64,000 bases of DNA from DASUBV01 sp035763085. GTDB lineage: Bacteria > Actinomycetota > Actinomycetes > Streptosporangiales > Streptosporangiaceae. Position numbers and translations under genes: made by a program. The stretch spans positions 1 through 64,000 of the forward strand of contig DASUBV010000324.1 of assembly GCA_035763085.1 (NCBI GenBank), read 5' to 3'. The notes beneath the pieces were generated by a model. That model was not told the DNA's origin. It worked only from the letters and a program-made list of their open reading frames with translations, and made no database searches. Below, one piece after another: positions 25,267-33,218 of the stretch; positions within the stretch are counted from its first letter, which is position 1; each line of letters starts with the position of its first letter.

Positions 25267-26565
25267 CTAGCTCGCCGCGGGGAGGGCCTGCTCGGCGGTC
25301 TGGCAGATCAGCTCGATCTCCTCCTGGGCGAGGTGCTCGCCGCGCGTGGCCCGGTTACGGGCGCGGAAGTACTTGCGGATCCGGCGGCCGCCGAAGACCG
25401 CGACGCCGCGCAGCGTCACCACGCCCCACGGGATGGTCGGGCCGTAGATCACCATGATCGGGCTGACCGCGACTTCCTCCCCCATCCGGGCGCTGATCAG
25501 CTCGGCGGCCCGCGATGCCTCCCAGCGGGCGTGCGCGAGGCGGGGGGACTGGCTGAACGGGCCGTGATACAGCACGCCGCTGCCGGTCGCCCCGGTCGTG
25601 CGGACGGGCAGCCGGCGGTCCCAGCGCTCGGAGTCGATGGCAAAGACCCCGGCGGGCCCGACGAGCAGGTGGTCGATGACCGAGTCGGAGCCGGGGATGG
25701 CCCGGTTGTGCAGGGCCACGTAGCCGGCGGTGCGCAGCAGGCCGAGCCGGTGCCGGGTGCGCCGCTGCGCGGAGGTGGCGCGGACGTCGGCCGGGATCGG
25801 CGACATGGCCTTGGACTGGTAGACCGTGTCGATGATCGCGACCACGGCCGCGGCCGTCAGGCCCCAGCGCCAGTTCAGGAAGATCGTCACGACGACCCCG
25901 ACGAGCAGGGCCACGATCGCCCGCCTGATCCAGATCGGGACTCGCGGGTCGGCGCTCAGCGCGGACATGGGCCGGCCGCGTGCCGGGATGAACTGCTGCG
26001 TCACGCGGGTCACCGGCACGGCCGGCGTACGGCGCACCGGCTCGGGTTCCGGCTCTGGCTCGGGCGGCAGTGTCTCGCCGGGAGCGGTGTCGTCCAGCTC
26101 GGAGTCGCCGGACTCGTTGTCGTCCAGTCCGACACCCGGCGTCGTGTCGGCCAGGGCGCGCTCGTCGAGCACGGTGTCCTCGAGCGCCGTGTCCTCGGGC
26201 GCCGTGTTTCCGGGCCCAGTGTTTCCGGGCCCGGTGGTTCCCGGTGCGGCGTCTTCGAGCGCGGTGACCTCGAGCGCCGGGTCACCCGCTCGCGCTGAGC
26301 CGGAACGCGCGGGCTCCGGACGCGCCGGATCGGGATGCGCAGATTCAGGACGTGCTGGCTCAGGGCGACCTGGCTCAGGGCGTGCCTGATCCGGGCGTGT
26401 CCGGTCGGGCTGCGCTCGGCCGGCGGTGGTGCCGGTCGACTGGGCTGGTACCAGCGGGCCCGCGGGGGCGGGCTTCCGGGGCGGTGCCGCCGGACCGGTC
26501 GTCGGTGGCTCGGGGCCGGTCTCGCGGTCCACGTGCCTAAGGGTAACCGAGCCGTCACTCGTCAT
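25267..26565 (-). CDS. NERD (nuclease-related) domain protein with repeat-rich N-terminus
   Basis: A 432-residue protein in three parts. Residues 1-190 are disordered, with R-P-E-P-A type repeats followed by T-A-L-E-D / G-P-G-N-T type repeats and a P-E-P-E-P run. A membrane hairpin sits near residues 215-250. The C-terminal NERD-like domain has V-I-D-H-L-L-V-G-P-A-G-V-F-A-I-D-S near residue 300. NERD domains resemble Holliday-junction-resolvase-type nucleases, but the usual nuclease acid-Lys set is not clearly complete here, so activity is uncertain. The ATG follows GCGGAG; the longer frame would overlap the divergent amidase promoter region. Confidence 0.75.
   Translation of the reverse strand: MTSDGSVTLRHVDRETGPEPPTTGPAAPPRKPAPAGPLVPAQSTGTTAGRAQPDRTRPDQARPEPGRPEPARPESAHPDPARPEPARSGSARAGDPALEVTALEDAAPGTTGPGNTGPGNTAPEDTALEDTVLDERALADTTPGVGLDDNESGDSELDDTAPGETLPPEPEPEPEPVRRTPAVPVTRVTQQFIPARGRPMSALSADPRVPIWIRRAIVALLVGVVVTIFLNWRWGLTAAAVVAIIDTVYQSKAMSPIPADVRATSAQRRTRHRLGLLRTAGYVALHNRAIPGSDSVIDHLLVGPAGVFAIDSERWDRRLPVRTTGATGSGVLYHGPFSQSPRLAHARWEASRAAELISARMGEEVAVSPIMVIYGPTIPWGVVTLRGVAVFGGRRIRKYFRARNRATRGEHLAQEEIELICQTAEQALPAAS
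26164..26410. repeat. 15-bp in-frame repeats inside the NERD gene
   Basis: Two adjacent 15-bp repeat families lie within the coding frame. One is built on GTGTCCTCGAGCGCC / GTGTTTCCGGGCCC words (26164-26250); the other on the motif encoding Arg-Pro-Glu-Pro-Ala (about 26288-26410). Both keep the frame and encode five-residue peptide repeats. Confidence 0.7.
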
Positions 26566-26638
26566 CCAGGTACTCCGCGCTACACGCCCGGCGCTGCAGG
26601 ATGGACCGCATCGGGCCAGTCGTTCTACTGTTCGGTGC

Positions 26639-28072
26639 GTGACCGACATTCATGACCTCACGGTGACAGAACTGGCGACGCAGATCCGGGACGGGCAGCT
26701 GTCCCCGGTGGAGATCACCGATCATTACCTCGATCGCATCGGCCGGCTCAACGAGCAGGTCGGCGCGTTCTACACAGTGACCCACGACCTGGCGCGCGAG
26801 CAGGCGACCGCGGCCGAGAAGACGGTGGCGGCATTCCGCCGCGGCGACGGCTCCGGCCCGCTGCCCCCGCTCACCGGGATCCCGATCCCGATCAAGGACC
26901 TGAACATGGTCGCCGGGGTCCGGATGACCCTGGGCAGCACCATCTTCGCGGACACCGTGGCGCCCGAGGACGACTATGTCGTCGCCGCGCTGCGCAGGGC
27001 CGGCATTGTCATCACGGGCAAGACCGCGACACCGGAATTCGGCCTGCCCTGCTACACCGAGACCAGGATCGGCCCCCCGGCCCGCACGCCATGGGACCTG
27101 AGCCGCTCGGCCGGCGGGTCCAGCGGCGGCGCGGCAGCGGCGGTGGCCTCCGGGCTCGCCCCGGCGGCGCAGGGCAGCGACGGCGGCGGCTCGATCCGGA
27201 TCCCGTCCAGCGTCTGCGGGCTGTTCGGGATCAAGCCAAGCCGCGGCCGGGTGTCGGGCGGCCCGCTCATGCCCGACCTGGCCGGCCTGGGCATCGACGG
27301 CCCGCTGGCGCGCACGGTGGCCGACGCGGCCCTGCTGCTGGATGCCATGACCTGCAATGAGCCGGGCGACATGTACACGCAGCCGCCGCTGCCCGCAGGC
27401 GACAGCTTCCTGGGCTACGCCAGCCGCGAGCCGGGCCGCCTGCGCATCGCGCGGTCCCTGACCTCCGCGGTGGAAGGCGTGGAAGTGCACCCGGACTGCC
27501 TGGCTGCCTACGAGGACGCCAGCAAGCTGCTGGACTCGCTCGGGCATGACGTGCAGGACGTCGACCTGCCGTTCGGACCGGACGCCGTGCCGGCTTTCGT
27601 GACGCTGTGGTACGCCATGGCCACGCTGGCTCCGGTCAGCCCCGAGCAGGAAGGCGACCTGCTGCCGCTCACCGCCTACCTGCGCGGCAAGGGCCTAGAG
27701 CTGACGGCCGCCGAGCTGCTGTTCGCCCAGGGCTACCTGCAGGCGGTCATGCGGCCGGCGCTGCGCACGCTGGCGCAGTACGACGCGATCCTGACGCCCA
27801 CCCTGGCCCTGCCGCCGCGGCCGGTCGGCTACTTCGACGAGGTGGACCCGGCCGAGAACTTCGAGCGGCAGAAGAAGTTCACGCCGTGGACGGCCCTGTA
27901 CAACATCTCCGGCCAGCCCGCGGTGAACGTTCCGCTGCACTGGAGCGAGGGCGGGCTGCCCATCGGCGTGATGCTGGCCGGGCGGATGGGCGACGAGGCC
28001 ACGCTGATCTCGCTCTCAGCCCAGCTCGAGGCCGCCCGGCCGTGGAAGGACCGGCACCCGCCGCTCTGGTAG
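26639..28072 (+). CDS. Amidase-signature family hydrolase
   Basis: A 477-residue amidase-signature enzyme. The Ser-cisSer-Lys triad is visible: Lys in I-P-I-K-D-L near residue 85, cis-Ser in S-A-G-G-S-S-G-G near residue 160, and the nucleophile Ser in S-D-G-G-G-S-I-R-I-P near residue 185. Such enzymes hydrolyse amides; GatA-type activity is unlikely because no gatB or gatC is nearby and the length matches stand-alone amidases. The GTG start matches the family N-terminus (L-T-V-T-E-L-A); the longer frame would run into the divergent NERD gene. Substrate is unknown. Confidence 0.88.
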   Translation: MTDIHDLTVTELATQIRDGQLSPVEITDHYLDRIGRLNEQVGAFYTVTHDLAREQATAAEKTVAAFRRGDGSGPLPPLTGIPIPIKDLNMVAGVRMTLGSTIFADTVAPEDDYVVAALRRAGIVITGKTATPEFGLPCYTETRIGPPARTPWDLSRSAGGSSGGAAAAVASGLAPAAQGSDGGGSIRIPSSVCGLFGIKPSRGRVSGGPLMPDLAGLGIDGPLARTVADAALLLDAMTCNEPGDMYTQPPLPAGDSFLGYASREPGRLRIARSLTSAVEGVEVHPDCLAAYEDASKLLDSLGHDVQDVDLPFGPDAVPAFVTLWYAMATLAPVSPEQEGDLLPLTAYLRGKGLELTAAELLFAQGYLQAVMRPALRTLAQYDAILTPTLALPPRPVGYFDEVDPAENFERQKKFTPWTALYNISGQPAVNVPLHWSEGGLPIGVMLAGRMGDEATLISLSAQLEAARPWKDRHPPLW

Positions 28073-28226
28073 GGCACGCGGCCGCCCGCCTCGTCCCGCC
28101 ACCCCTGCCCGCCTCGTCCCGCCATCCCCGGCCTGCTCGACTCCCTCGTCCTGCTCCCTGATAACAGCAAGAGGGACGGCCCGCCAGCGTCGTGGCGGCG
28201 CACGAGCATGCATACCGGACAGCAGC

Positions 28227-28263
28227 GGGCCCGGAATCTCGTTTGACCGGCGATTCCGGGCCC
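28227..28263 (+). terminator. Hairpin terminator after the amidase
   Basis: A perfect 12-bp stem (GGGCCCGGAATC / GATTCCGGGCCC) with a 13-base loop sits 154 bases after the amidase stop. Between them, a 25-bp direct repeat built on GCCCGCCTCGTCCCGCCA occurs twice. Nothing else is seen in this gap before the operator-like element. Confidence 0.65.
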
Positions 28264-28330
28264 CGTACCGTCTGCGGGGAGCCGGGGACCGCAGCACGCT
28301 CAGCAGCGTCAGTCGCGCGCGCCGCCGAGA

Positions 28331-28379
28331 GTTAACGAGATATATCTTGCTTGCTCGGGTGGTTGCGATATATCTTAAC
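28331..28379. promoter_or_regulatory. GATATATC operator pair at the MMPL promoter
   Basis: Two copies of the palindrome GATATATC (28339-28346 and 28367-28374) sit 28 bp apart, start to start. Outer GTTAA and TTAAC extend them into a larger imperfect inverted repeat. TTGCTT at 28347-28352 and TATATC at 28369-28374, 16 bases apart, could be the -35 and -10 of a promoter, so a bound repressor would cover both. AT-rich palindromes of this kind are typical of PadR- or TetR-type operators; no regulator gene is adjacent. Confidence 0.6.
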
Positions 28380-28440
28380 GGCTGATGAGGGGGTGGCGCG
28401 TGCCGCCACCGCGAGCAACTGCTGATCCTGGGGGATCTCC

Positions 28441-30552
28441 ATGAGTAAAGCCCGTGCGCTCCTTCGCCTACCCGGTGGACGCCGGACTAAGTGGCTGGTA
28501 CTGGTCTTCTGGCTGATCGTCGTCGTGCTGGCCGGCCCGCTGGCCGGCAAGCTGACGGGGGCCGAGAAGAATGACTCGTCGGCGTGGCTGCCGGCCAAGG
28601 CGGAGTCGACCAAGGTGGTCAACCTCCAGGCCAAGGTGCAGTCGCCCAACATCTTCCCCGGCGTGGTCGTGTACTCGCGGCCGTCCGGCGTGACCCCGGC
28701 TGACCGGGCCAAGGCCGCCGCCGACGCCCGCAGCTTCGGCCAGGTCCACGGCGTCATCAAGGGGCAGGTCCAGGGACCGGTGGTGGCTAAGGACAACACC
28801 GCCATCGAGACGATCGTCCCGGTCGACCTGGGCAAGAACGGGTGGAACGGGGCCACCGCGGCCGCCGACCACCTGCGCACCATCGCCACCTCCGGCACTA
28901 CCGGGATGACCATCCACATCGCCGGCCCGCTCGGCACGGCATCGGACTCGTCCAAGTCGTTCAAGGGCATCGACAGCACGCTGCTGATCGCCACGCTGGC
29001 CGTGGTGATCGTCTTGCTGCTGGTCACCTACCGGAGCCCGGCCTTGTGGCTGCTGCCGGTCATCTCGGCCGGCGTCGCCCTGGCGGTCTCGCAGGGCCTG
29101 ATCTACCTGCTGGCCGCGCACGCCGGCCTGACCGTGAACGCGCAGACCGCCGGCATCCTGGACGTGCTGGTATTCGGCGCCGGCACCGACTACGCCCTGC
29201 TGCTGACCGCCCGCTACCGCGAGGAACTGCGGCGGCACAGCGACCGGCACGAGGCCATGGCCATCGCGCTGCGCCGGGCCGGGCCGGCCATCATGGCCAG
29301 CGCCGGCACCGTGATCCTGAGCCTGCTGGTGCTGATGGTCGCCGAGCTGAACTCGACCAACAGCATGGGCCCGGTCCTGGCCCTCGGCGTCGGGGTGGCG
29401 CTGGCCGCCATGGTGACGCTGCTGCCCGCGCTGCTGGTGATCTTCGGCCGGTGGGTCTTCTGGCCGGTCCGTCCGGTCTACGGCTCGGCCGAGCCGACCT
29501 CGGGGGGTTTCTGGGCCCGGGCGGGCCGCGGCATCGCGATCCGGCCGCGCCTGGTGTGGCTGGTCACCGCCGTGGTGCTCGGTGCCCTGGCCCTGGGCAC
29601 GCTCGGCCTGAAGGCCGGCGGGCTGACCAACGCGCAGTCCTTCCGCGGTACCCCGGACTCGGTGGTCGGCCAGCGGGTGCTGGACCGCAGCTTCCCGGCC
29701 GGCGCCGGGCAGCCCGTGGTCGTGGTGGCCAGCCCGGCCGCTGCCGGGCAGGTCAAGTCGGCGTTCGCGAGCACGCCGGGCATCGACGGCGTCACGGCGA
29801 CGGTGGTGCAGCGCGGCCATGCCTACCTGTACGGGACGCTCACCGCGCCCCCCGACAGCCAGGCCGCCTACAGCGCCGTTGACCGGGTCCGCACCGCGGT
29901 GCATGCCGTTCCCGGCGGGGACGCGCTGGTCGGCGGCATGACAGCGGTCAACATGGACATCAAGTCAGCGGCGACGCATGACCGCGAGGTGATCATCCCG
30001 CTAGTCCTGGCCATCGTGTTCCTGATCCTCGGCGCGCTGCTGCGGTCGATCGTGGCCCCGGTGATCCTGATCGCCACGGTGGTGCTGTCGTACTTCGCGG
30101 CGCTGGGCGCCAGCTCGCTGGTGTTCAACCACCTGTTCCACTTCGGCGGCGCGGATACCTCGTTCCCGCTGTTCGTGTTCGTGTTCCTGGTCGCCCTGGG
30201 CATCGACTACAACATCTTCCTGATGACCCGGGTCCGCGAGGAGGCCAGGAACCACGGCGCCCGCCGCGGCGCGCTCACCGGGCTGGCCGCGACCGGCGGG
30301 GTGATCACCTCGGCCGGCGCGGTGCTGGCGGGCACGTTCGCGGTGCTGGGCACGCTGCCGGTCACCTTCCTGGCCGAGCTCGGCTTCGCGGTGGCCTTCG
30401 GCGTCCTGCTCGACACCCTGGTCGTCCGGTCGGTGCTGGTCACGGCCCTGAACCTGGACCTGGGGCGGTGGATGTGGTGGCCCAGCAAGCTGGCCACCGA
30501 GCCGGTCCCGGACCGGGAACTGCCCGCCCGGCGGCCCGCCGAGGTGCGGTAG
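28441..30552 (+). CDS. MMPL/RND family transporter (first copy)
   Basis: A 703-residue transporter with two repeats, each having one N-terminal membrane helix, an extracytoplasmic loop domain (about 135-150 residues), and a block of five or six helices. The proton-relay-type motifs are G-A-G-T-D-Y-A-L-L-L near residue 240 and L-G-I-D-Y-N-I-F-L-M near residue 585, which match MmpL/SCO-type exporters of lipids or drugs. GGGGGAT precedes the ATG. It lies behind the GATATATC element and ahead of two strong hairpins and a second MMPL gene. Substrate cannot be told from sequence. Confidence 0.92.
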   Translation: MSKARALLRLPGGRRTKWLVLVFWLIVVVLAGPLAGKLTGAEKNDSSAWLPAKAESTKVVNLQAKVQSPNIFPGVVVYSRPSGVTPADRAKAAADARSFGQVHGVIKGQVQGPVVAKDNTAIETIVPVDLGKNGWNGATAAADHLRTIATSGTTGMTIHIAGPLGTASDSSKSFKGIDSTLLIATLAVVIVLLLVTYRSPALWLLPVISAGVALAVSQGLIYLLAAHAGLTVNAQTAGILDVLVFGAGTDYALLLTARYREELRRHSDRHEAMAIALRRAGPAIMASAGTVILSLLVLMVAELNSTNSMGPVLALGVGVALAAMVTLLPALLVIFGRWVFWPVRPVYGSAEPTSGGFWARAGRGIAIRPRLVWLVTAVVLGALALGTLGLKAGGLTNAQSFRGTPDSVVGQRVLDRSFPAGAGQPVVVVASPAAAGQVKSAFASTPGIDGVTATVVQRGHAYLYGTLTAPPDSQAAYSAVDRVRTAVHAVPGGDALVGGMTAVNMDIKSAATHDREVIIPLVLAIVFLILGALLRSIVAPVILIATVVLSYFAALGASSLVFNHLFHFGGADTSFPLFVFVFLVALGIDYNIFLMTRVREEARNHGARRGALTGLAATGGVITSAGAVLAGTFAVLGTLPVTFLAELGFAVAFGVLLDTLVVRSVLVTALNLDLGRWMWWPSKLATEPVPDRELPARRPAEVR

Positions 30553-30571
30553 GCCGCCGCCGCGCGGAGGC

Positions 30572-30617
30572 GCGGTTCACCCCGGCCGGGTGATGACAGC
30601 CGGCCGGGGTGAACCGC
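30572..30617 (+). terminator. 18-bp-stem hairpin after the first MMPL gene
   Basis: A perfect 18-bp stem (left arm 30572-30589, right arm 30600-30617) with a 10-base loop starts 20 bases after the MMPL stop. It is the longest stem in the window. Confidence 0.85.
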
Positions 30618-30635
30618 ACCGTGGTGCCCCACATG

Positions 30636-30670
30636 GCTGGGCCGCCGTGCTTCTGGCACGGCGGCCCAGC
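30636..30670 (+). terminator. Second, 15-bp-stem hairpin between the MMPL genes
   Basis: A perfect 15-bp stem (GCTGGGCCGCCGTGC / GCACGGCGGCCCAGC) with a 5-base loop begins 18 bases after the first hairpin. Two back-to-back hairpins suggest that the second MMPL gene is expressed independently, although no promoter is obvious in the 44 bases left before it. Confidence 0.7.
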
Positions 30671-30714
30671 ACGTCACTGCGCGGCCCCCGCGCCGCGAGC
30701 GGAGGCACGGCGGC

Positions 30715-32982
30715 ATGAATCACCTGCTGGAGCGGCTGGGCGCGCTCGCGGTCCGGCGGCACTGGATCGTGATCATCTCGTGGGTGATCATCCTCGGCGC
30801 GCTGCTGGCGACCAGCCAGAAGTGGGGCGGCACCTACGTCAACAACTACACCGTCTCCGGCACCGACTCCGCCAGCGGCCTGAATCGCCTCAATGCCGAC
30901 TTCCCGCAGCAGGGCGGCTACTCCGGCCAGATCGTCTTCCACGCCCGGCACGGCACCGTCGCCCAGCAGCAGTCGGCCGTCAGCCAGGCCACCAGCAACA
31001 TCGCCCGGCTGCCGCACGTCATCAAGGCGACCAGCCCGTTCGCCTCATCCAGCTCGGGCATGGTGTCCAAGGACGGCACGATCGCCTACGCGACGGCCTC
31101 GTGGAAGGTGAATCCCAACTCGCTGGGCACCTCCTACCTGGACAAGCTCAACAGCGCGGTCAGGCCCGCCACCAGCGCGGGCCTGCAGGTCGCTTACGGC
31201 GCCGGCGCCGGGCAGATCGGCCAGACCACCGATGACCGCACCTCCGAGGCGATCGGCCTGGGCTGCGCGCTGCTGCTGCTGTTGTTCATGTTCGGCTCGC
31301 TGATCACCGCGATGATCCCGCTGATCTCGGCGGTGTTCAGCGTCGGCGCCGGGCTGGCCCTGCTCGGCCTGCTGGCCTCGGTGATCACCTTCCCGACCAC
31401 CGCGCCGACCATCGCCACCCTGCTGGGCCTCGGCGTGGCCGTGGACTACGGCCTGTTCCTGGTCTCCCGGCACCGCGAGCAGCTCGATGCAGGGATGGAC
31501 GTGACGAAGTCCGCGGCGCTGGCCGAGGGCACCTCGGGGGCCGCCATCGTGGTCGCGGGCAGCACCGTGGTGATCTCGATCCTCGGCCTCTACGTGGTCG
31601 GGGTCAGCTTCGTCGGGTCGCTCGGCCTGGCCGCCGCCCTGGTGGTCGCGGTCACCATGCTGGCCGCGCTGACCATGGTGCCCGCGCTGATGGGCCTGGT
31701 GCGCGGGAACGTGCGCGCCCTGCCGGACCGGATCCGGGCCCGGCGCACGGGCATCTCGGTCCGGGAGCAGGCCAGGCAGACTGCCGCGGCCACCGAGGAG
31801 CAGCACGAGCACAGCGCCTTCGCCCGCTGGGGCCGGATGGTCTCCGGCCATCCCTGGCCGTGGGGCGTGGCCAGCGTGGCGCTGCTGGTCGTGCTGGCCA
31901 TCCCGCTGTTCTCGATCACGCTCGGCCAGCCCGATAACGGCACCAACCCCACCTCGCAGAGCAACCGCCGGGCCTATGACCTGATCAGCGAGGGCTTCGG
32001 GGTCGGCGTCAACGGCCCGCTGGCGGTCGTCGTCGTGCTGCCGAAGCAGTCCAGCTCGGCCACCCAGCAGCTGCTGTCCGGCATGCAGAAGAACGTGTCC
32101 GGCACCTCCGGCGTCGCCTCGGTCAGCCCGGCCACGGTCAACTCGGCGGGCAGCACGGCCGTGTTCAACGTCATCCCGACCACCCGGCCGCAGGCCAGCG
32201 CCACCACCAGCCTGGTCAAGACGCTGCGCGACGCCGTGCTGCCCAAGTCGGATGTCACCACCTACGTCACCGGCACGACCGCGGGCCAGGTCGACTTCAC
32301 CAGCCGGATCACCGGGCGGATGGTGTGGCTGATCCTGGCCGTGGTGGCCATCGCCTTCATCCTGCTGACCACGGCGTTCCGCTCGGTGGTGATCGCGACC
32401 AAGGCAGCGATCTTGAACCTGCTGTCCATCGGCGCTGCCTACGGGGTGATCGTCGCGATCTTCCAGTGGGGCTGGGGCGCGAGCCTGGTCGGCATCCCGA
32501 CCACGCTGCCGATCCCGGCCTACGTGCCGATGCTGGTGTTCTGCATCGTGTTCGGCCTGTCCATGGACTACGAGGTCTTCCTGCTGTCCCGGATCCACGA
32601 GGCCTGGATCACCACCCGTGACCCGCACCGGGCCGTGGCGATCGGCATCGGGGGCACGGCCCGGGTCATCACCACGGCCGCGTCGATCATGGTGGTGGTG
32701 TTCGCCAGCTTCGTGCTCAGCACCGACCCCACGGTCAAGATGCTGTCGATCGGCATGGCGTTCGCGGTGCTGATCGATGCCACCGTGGTGCGGATGATCC
32801 TGGTGCCCTCGATCATGTCGCTGCTGGGCACGCACGCCTGGTGGATGCCGCGCTGGCTGGAGCCGGTCGTGCCGCACCTGCAGCTGGAGGGCAGCGCCGC
32901 CGCCGCGGCCGGGGCAGCCGCGCAGGTCAGCCGGCCGGCCGAGCCCGCCGCCGCCGGCCAGGACAGCGGCCGCGACGGCTAG
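30715..32982 (+). CDS. MMPL/RND family transporter (second copy)
   Basis: A 755-residue MMPL transporter with the same two-repeat plan as its neighbour: G-V-A-V-D-Y-G-L-F-L near residue 240 and F-G-L-S-M-D-Y-E-V-F-L-L near residue 620, roughly 12 helices, and an Ala/Pro-rich cytoplasmic tail. The central cytoplasmic loop (residues about 335-370) is longer and more charged than in the first copy. The two are clearly different paralogues rather than a recent duplication. GGAGGCACGG precedes the ATG. Substrate is unknown. Confidence 0.92.
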   Translation: MNHLLERLGALAVRRHWIVIISWVIILGALLATSQKWGGTYVNNYTVSGTDSASGLNRLNADFPQQGGYSGQIVFHARHGTVAQQQSAVSQATSNIARLPHVIKATSPFASSSSGMVSKDGTIAYATASWKVNPNSLGTSYLDKLNSAVRPATSAGLQVAYGAGAGQIGQTTDDRTSEAIGLGCALLLLLFMFGSLITAMIPLISAVFSVGAGLALLGLLASVITFPTTAPTIATLLGLGVAVDYGLFLVSRHREQLDAGMDVTKSAALAEGTSGAAIVVAGSTVVISILGLYVVGVSFVGSLGLAAALVVAVTMLAALTMVPALMGLVRGNVRALPDRIRARRTGISVREQARQTAAATEEQHEHSAFARWGRMVSGHPWPWGVASVALLVVLAIPLFSITLGQPDNGTNPTSQSNRRAYDLISEGFGVGVNGPLAVVVVLPKQSSSATQQLLSGMQKNVSGTSGVASVSPATVNSAGSTAVFNVIPTTRPQASATTSLVKTLRDAVLPKSDVTTYVTGTTAGQVDFTSRITGRMVWLILAVVAIAFILLTTAFRSVVIATKAAILNLLSIGAAYGVIVAIFQWGWGASLVGIPTTLPIPAYVPMLVFCIVFGLSMDYEVFLLSRIHEAWITTRDPHRAVAIGIGGTARVITTAASIMVVVFASFVLSTDPTVKMLSIGMAFAVLIDATVVRMILVPSIMSLLGTHAWWMPRWLEPVVPHLQLEGSAAAAAGAAAQVSRPAEPAAAGQDSGRDG

Positions 32983-33218
32983 CCGCTGATCACAGCAAGA
33001 GTCGGCCGGCGGCGGTCGCCGGATCCGGGGCCGGGATGCCCGCGGCGAGCTGCGCGGCGCCGCGCAGCTCGCTATGCCGGGTCGCTAACGAGGCTGGCGC
33101 CGCGCTGATGTGGCCGGGTCCGTGCCTGCCGCGCCCGTGCCTCCTACGATGCCTTGTACCCGGCGGGGCTGCCGTGCACGGACAACTCCGCCGGTACGGG
33201 GGATGCGGAGGTGGTCGC

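Noticed and set aside
32841..33218. A longer N-terminus for the Ntn hydrolase
   Set aside because: It would overlap the end of the second MMPL gene and put about 126 odd residues before the signal segment; GTG 33219 has a good GGAGG site.
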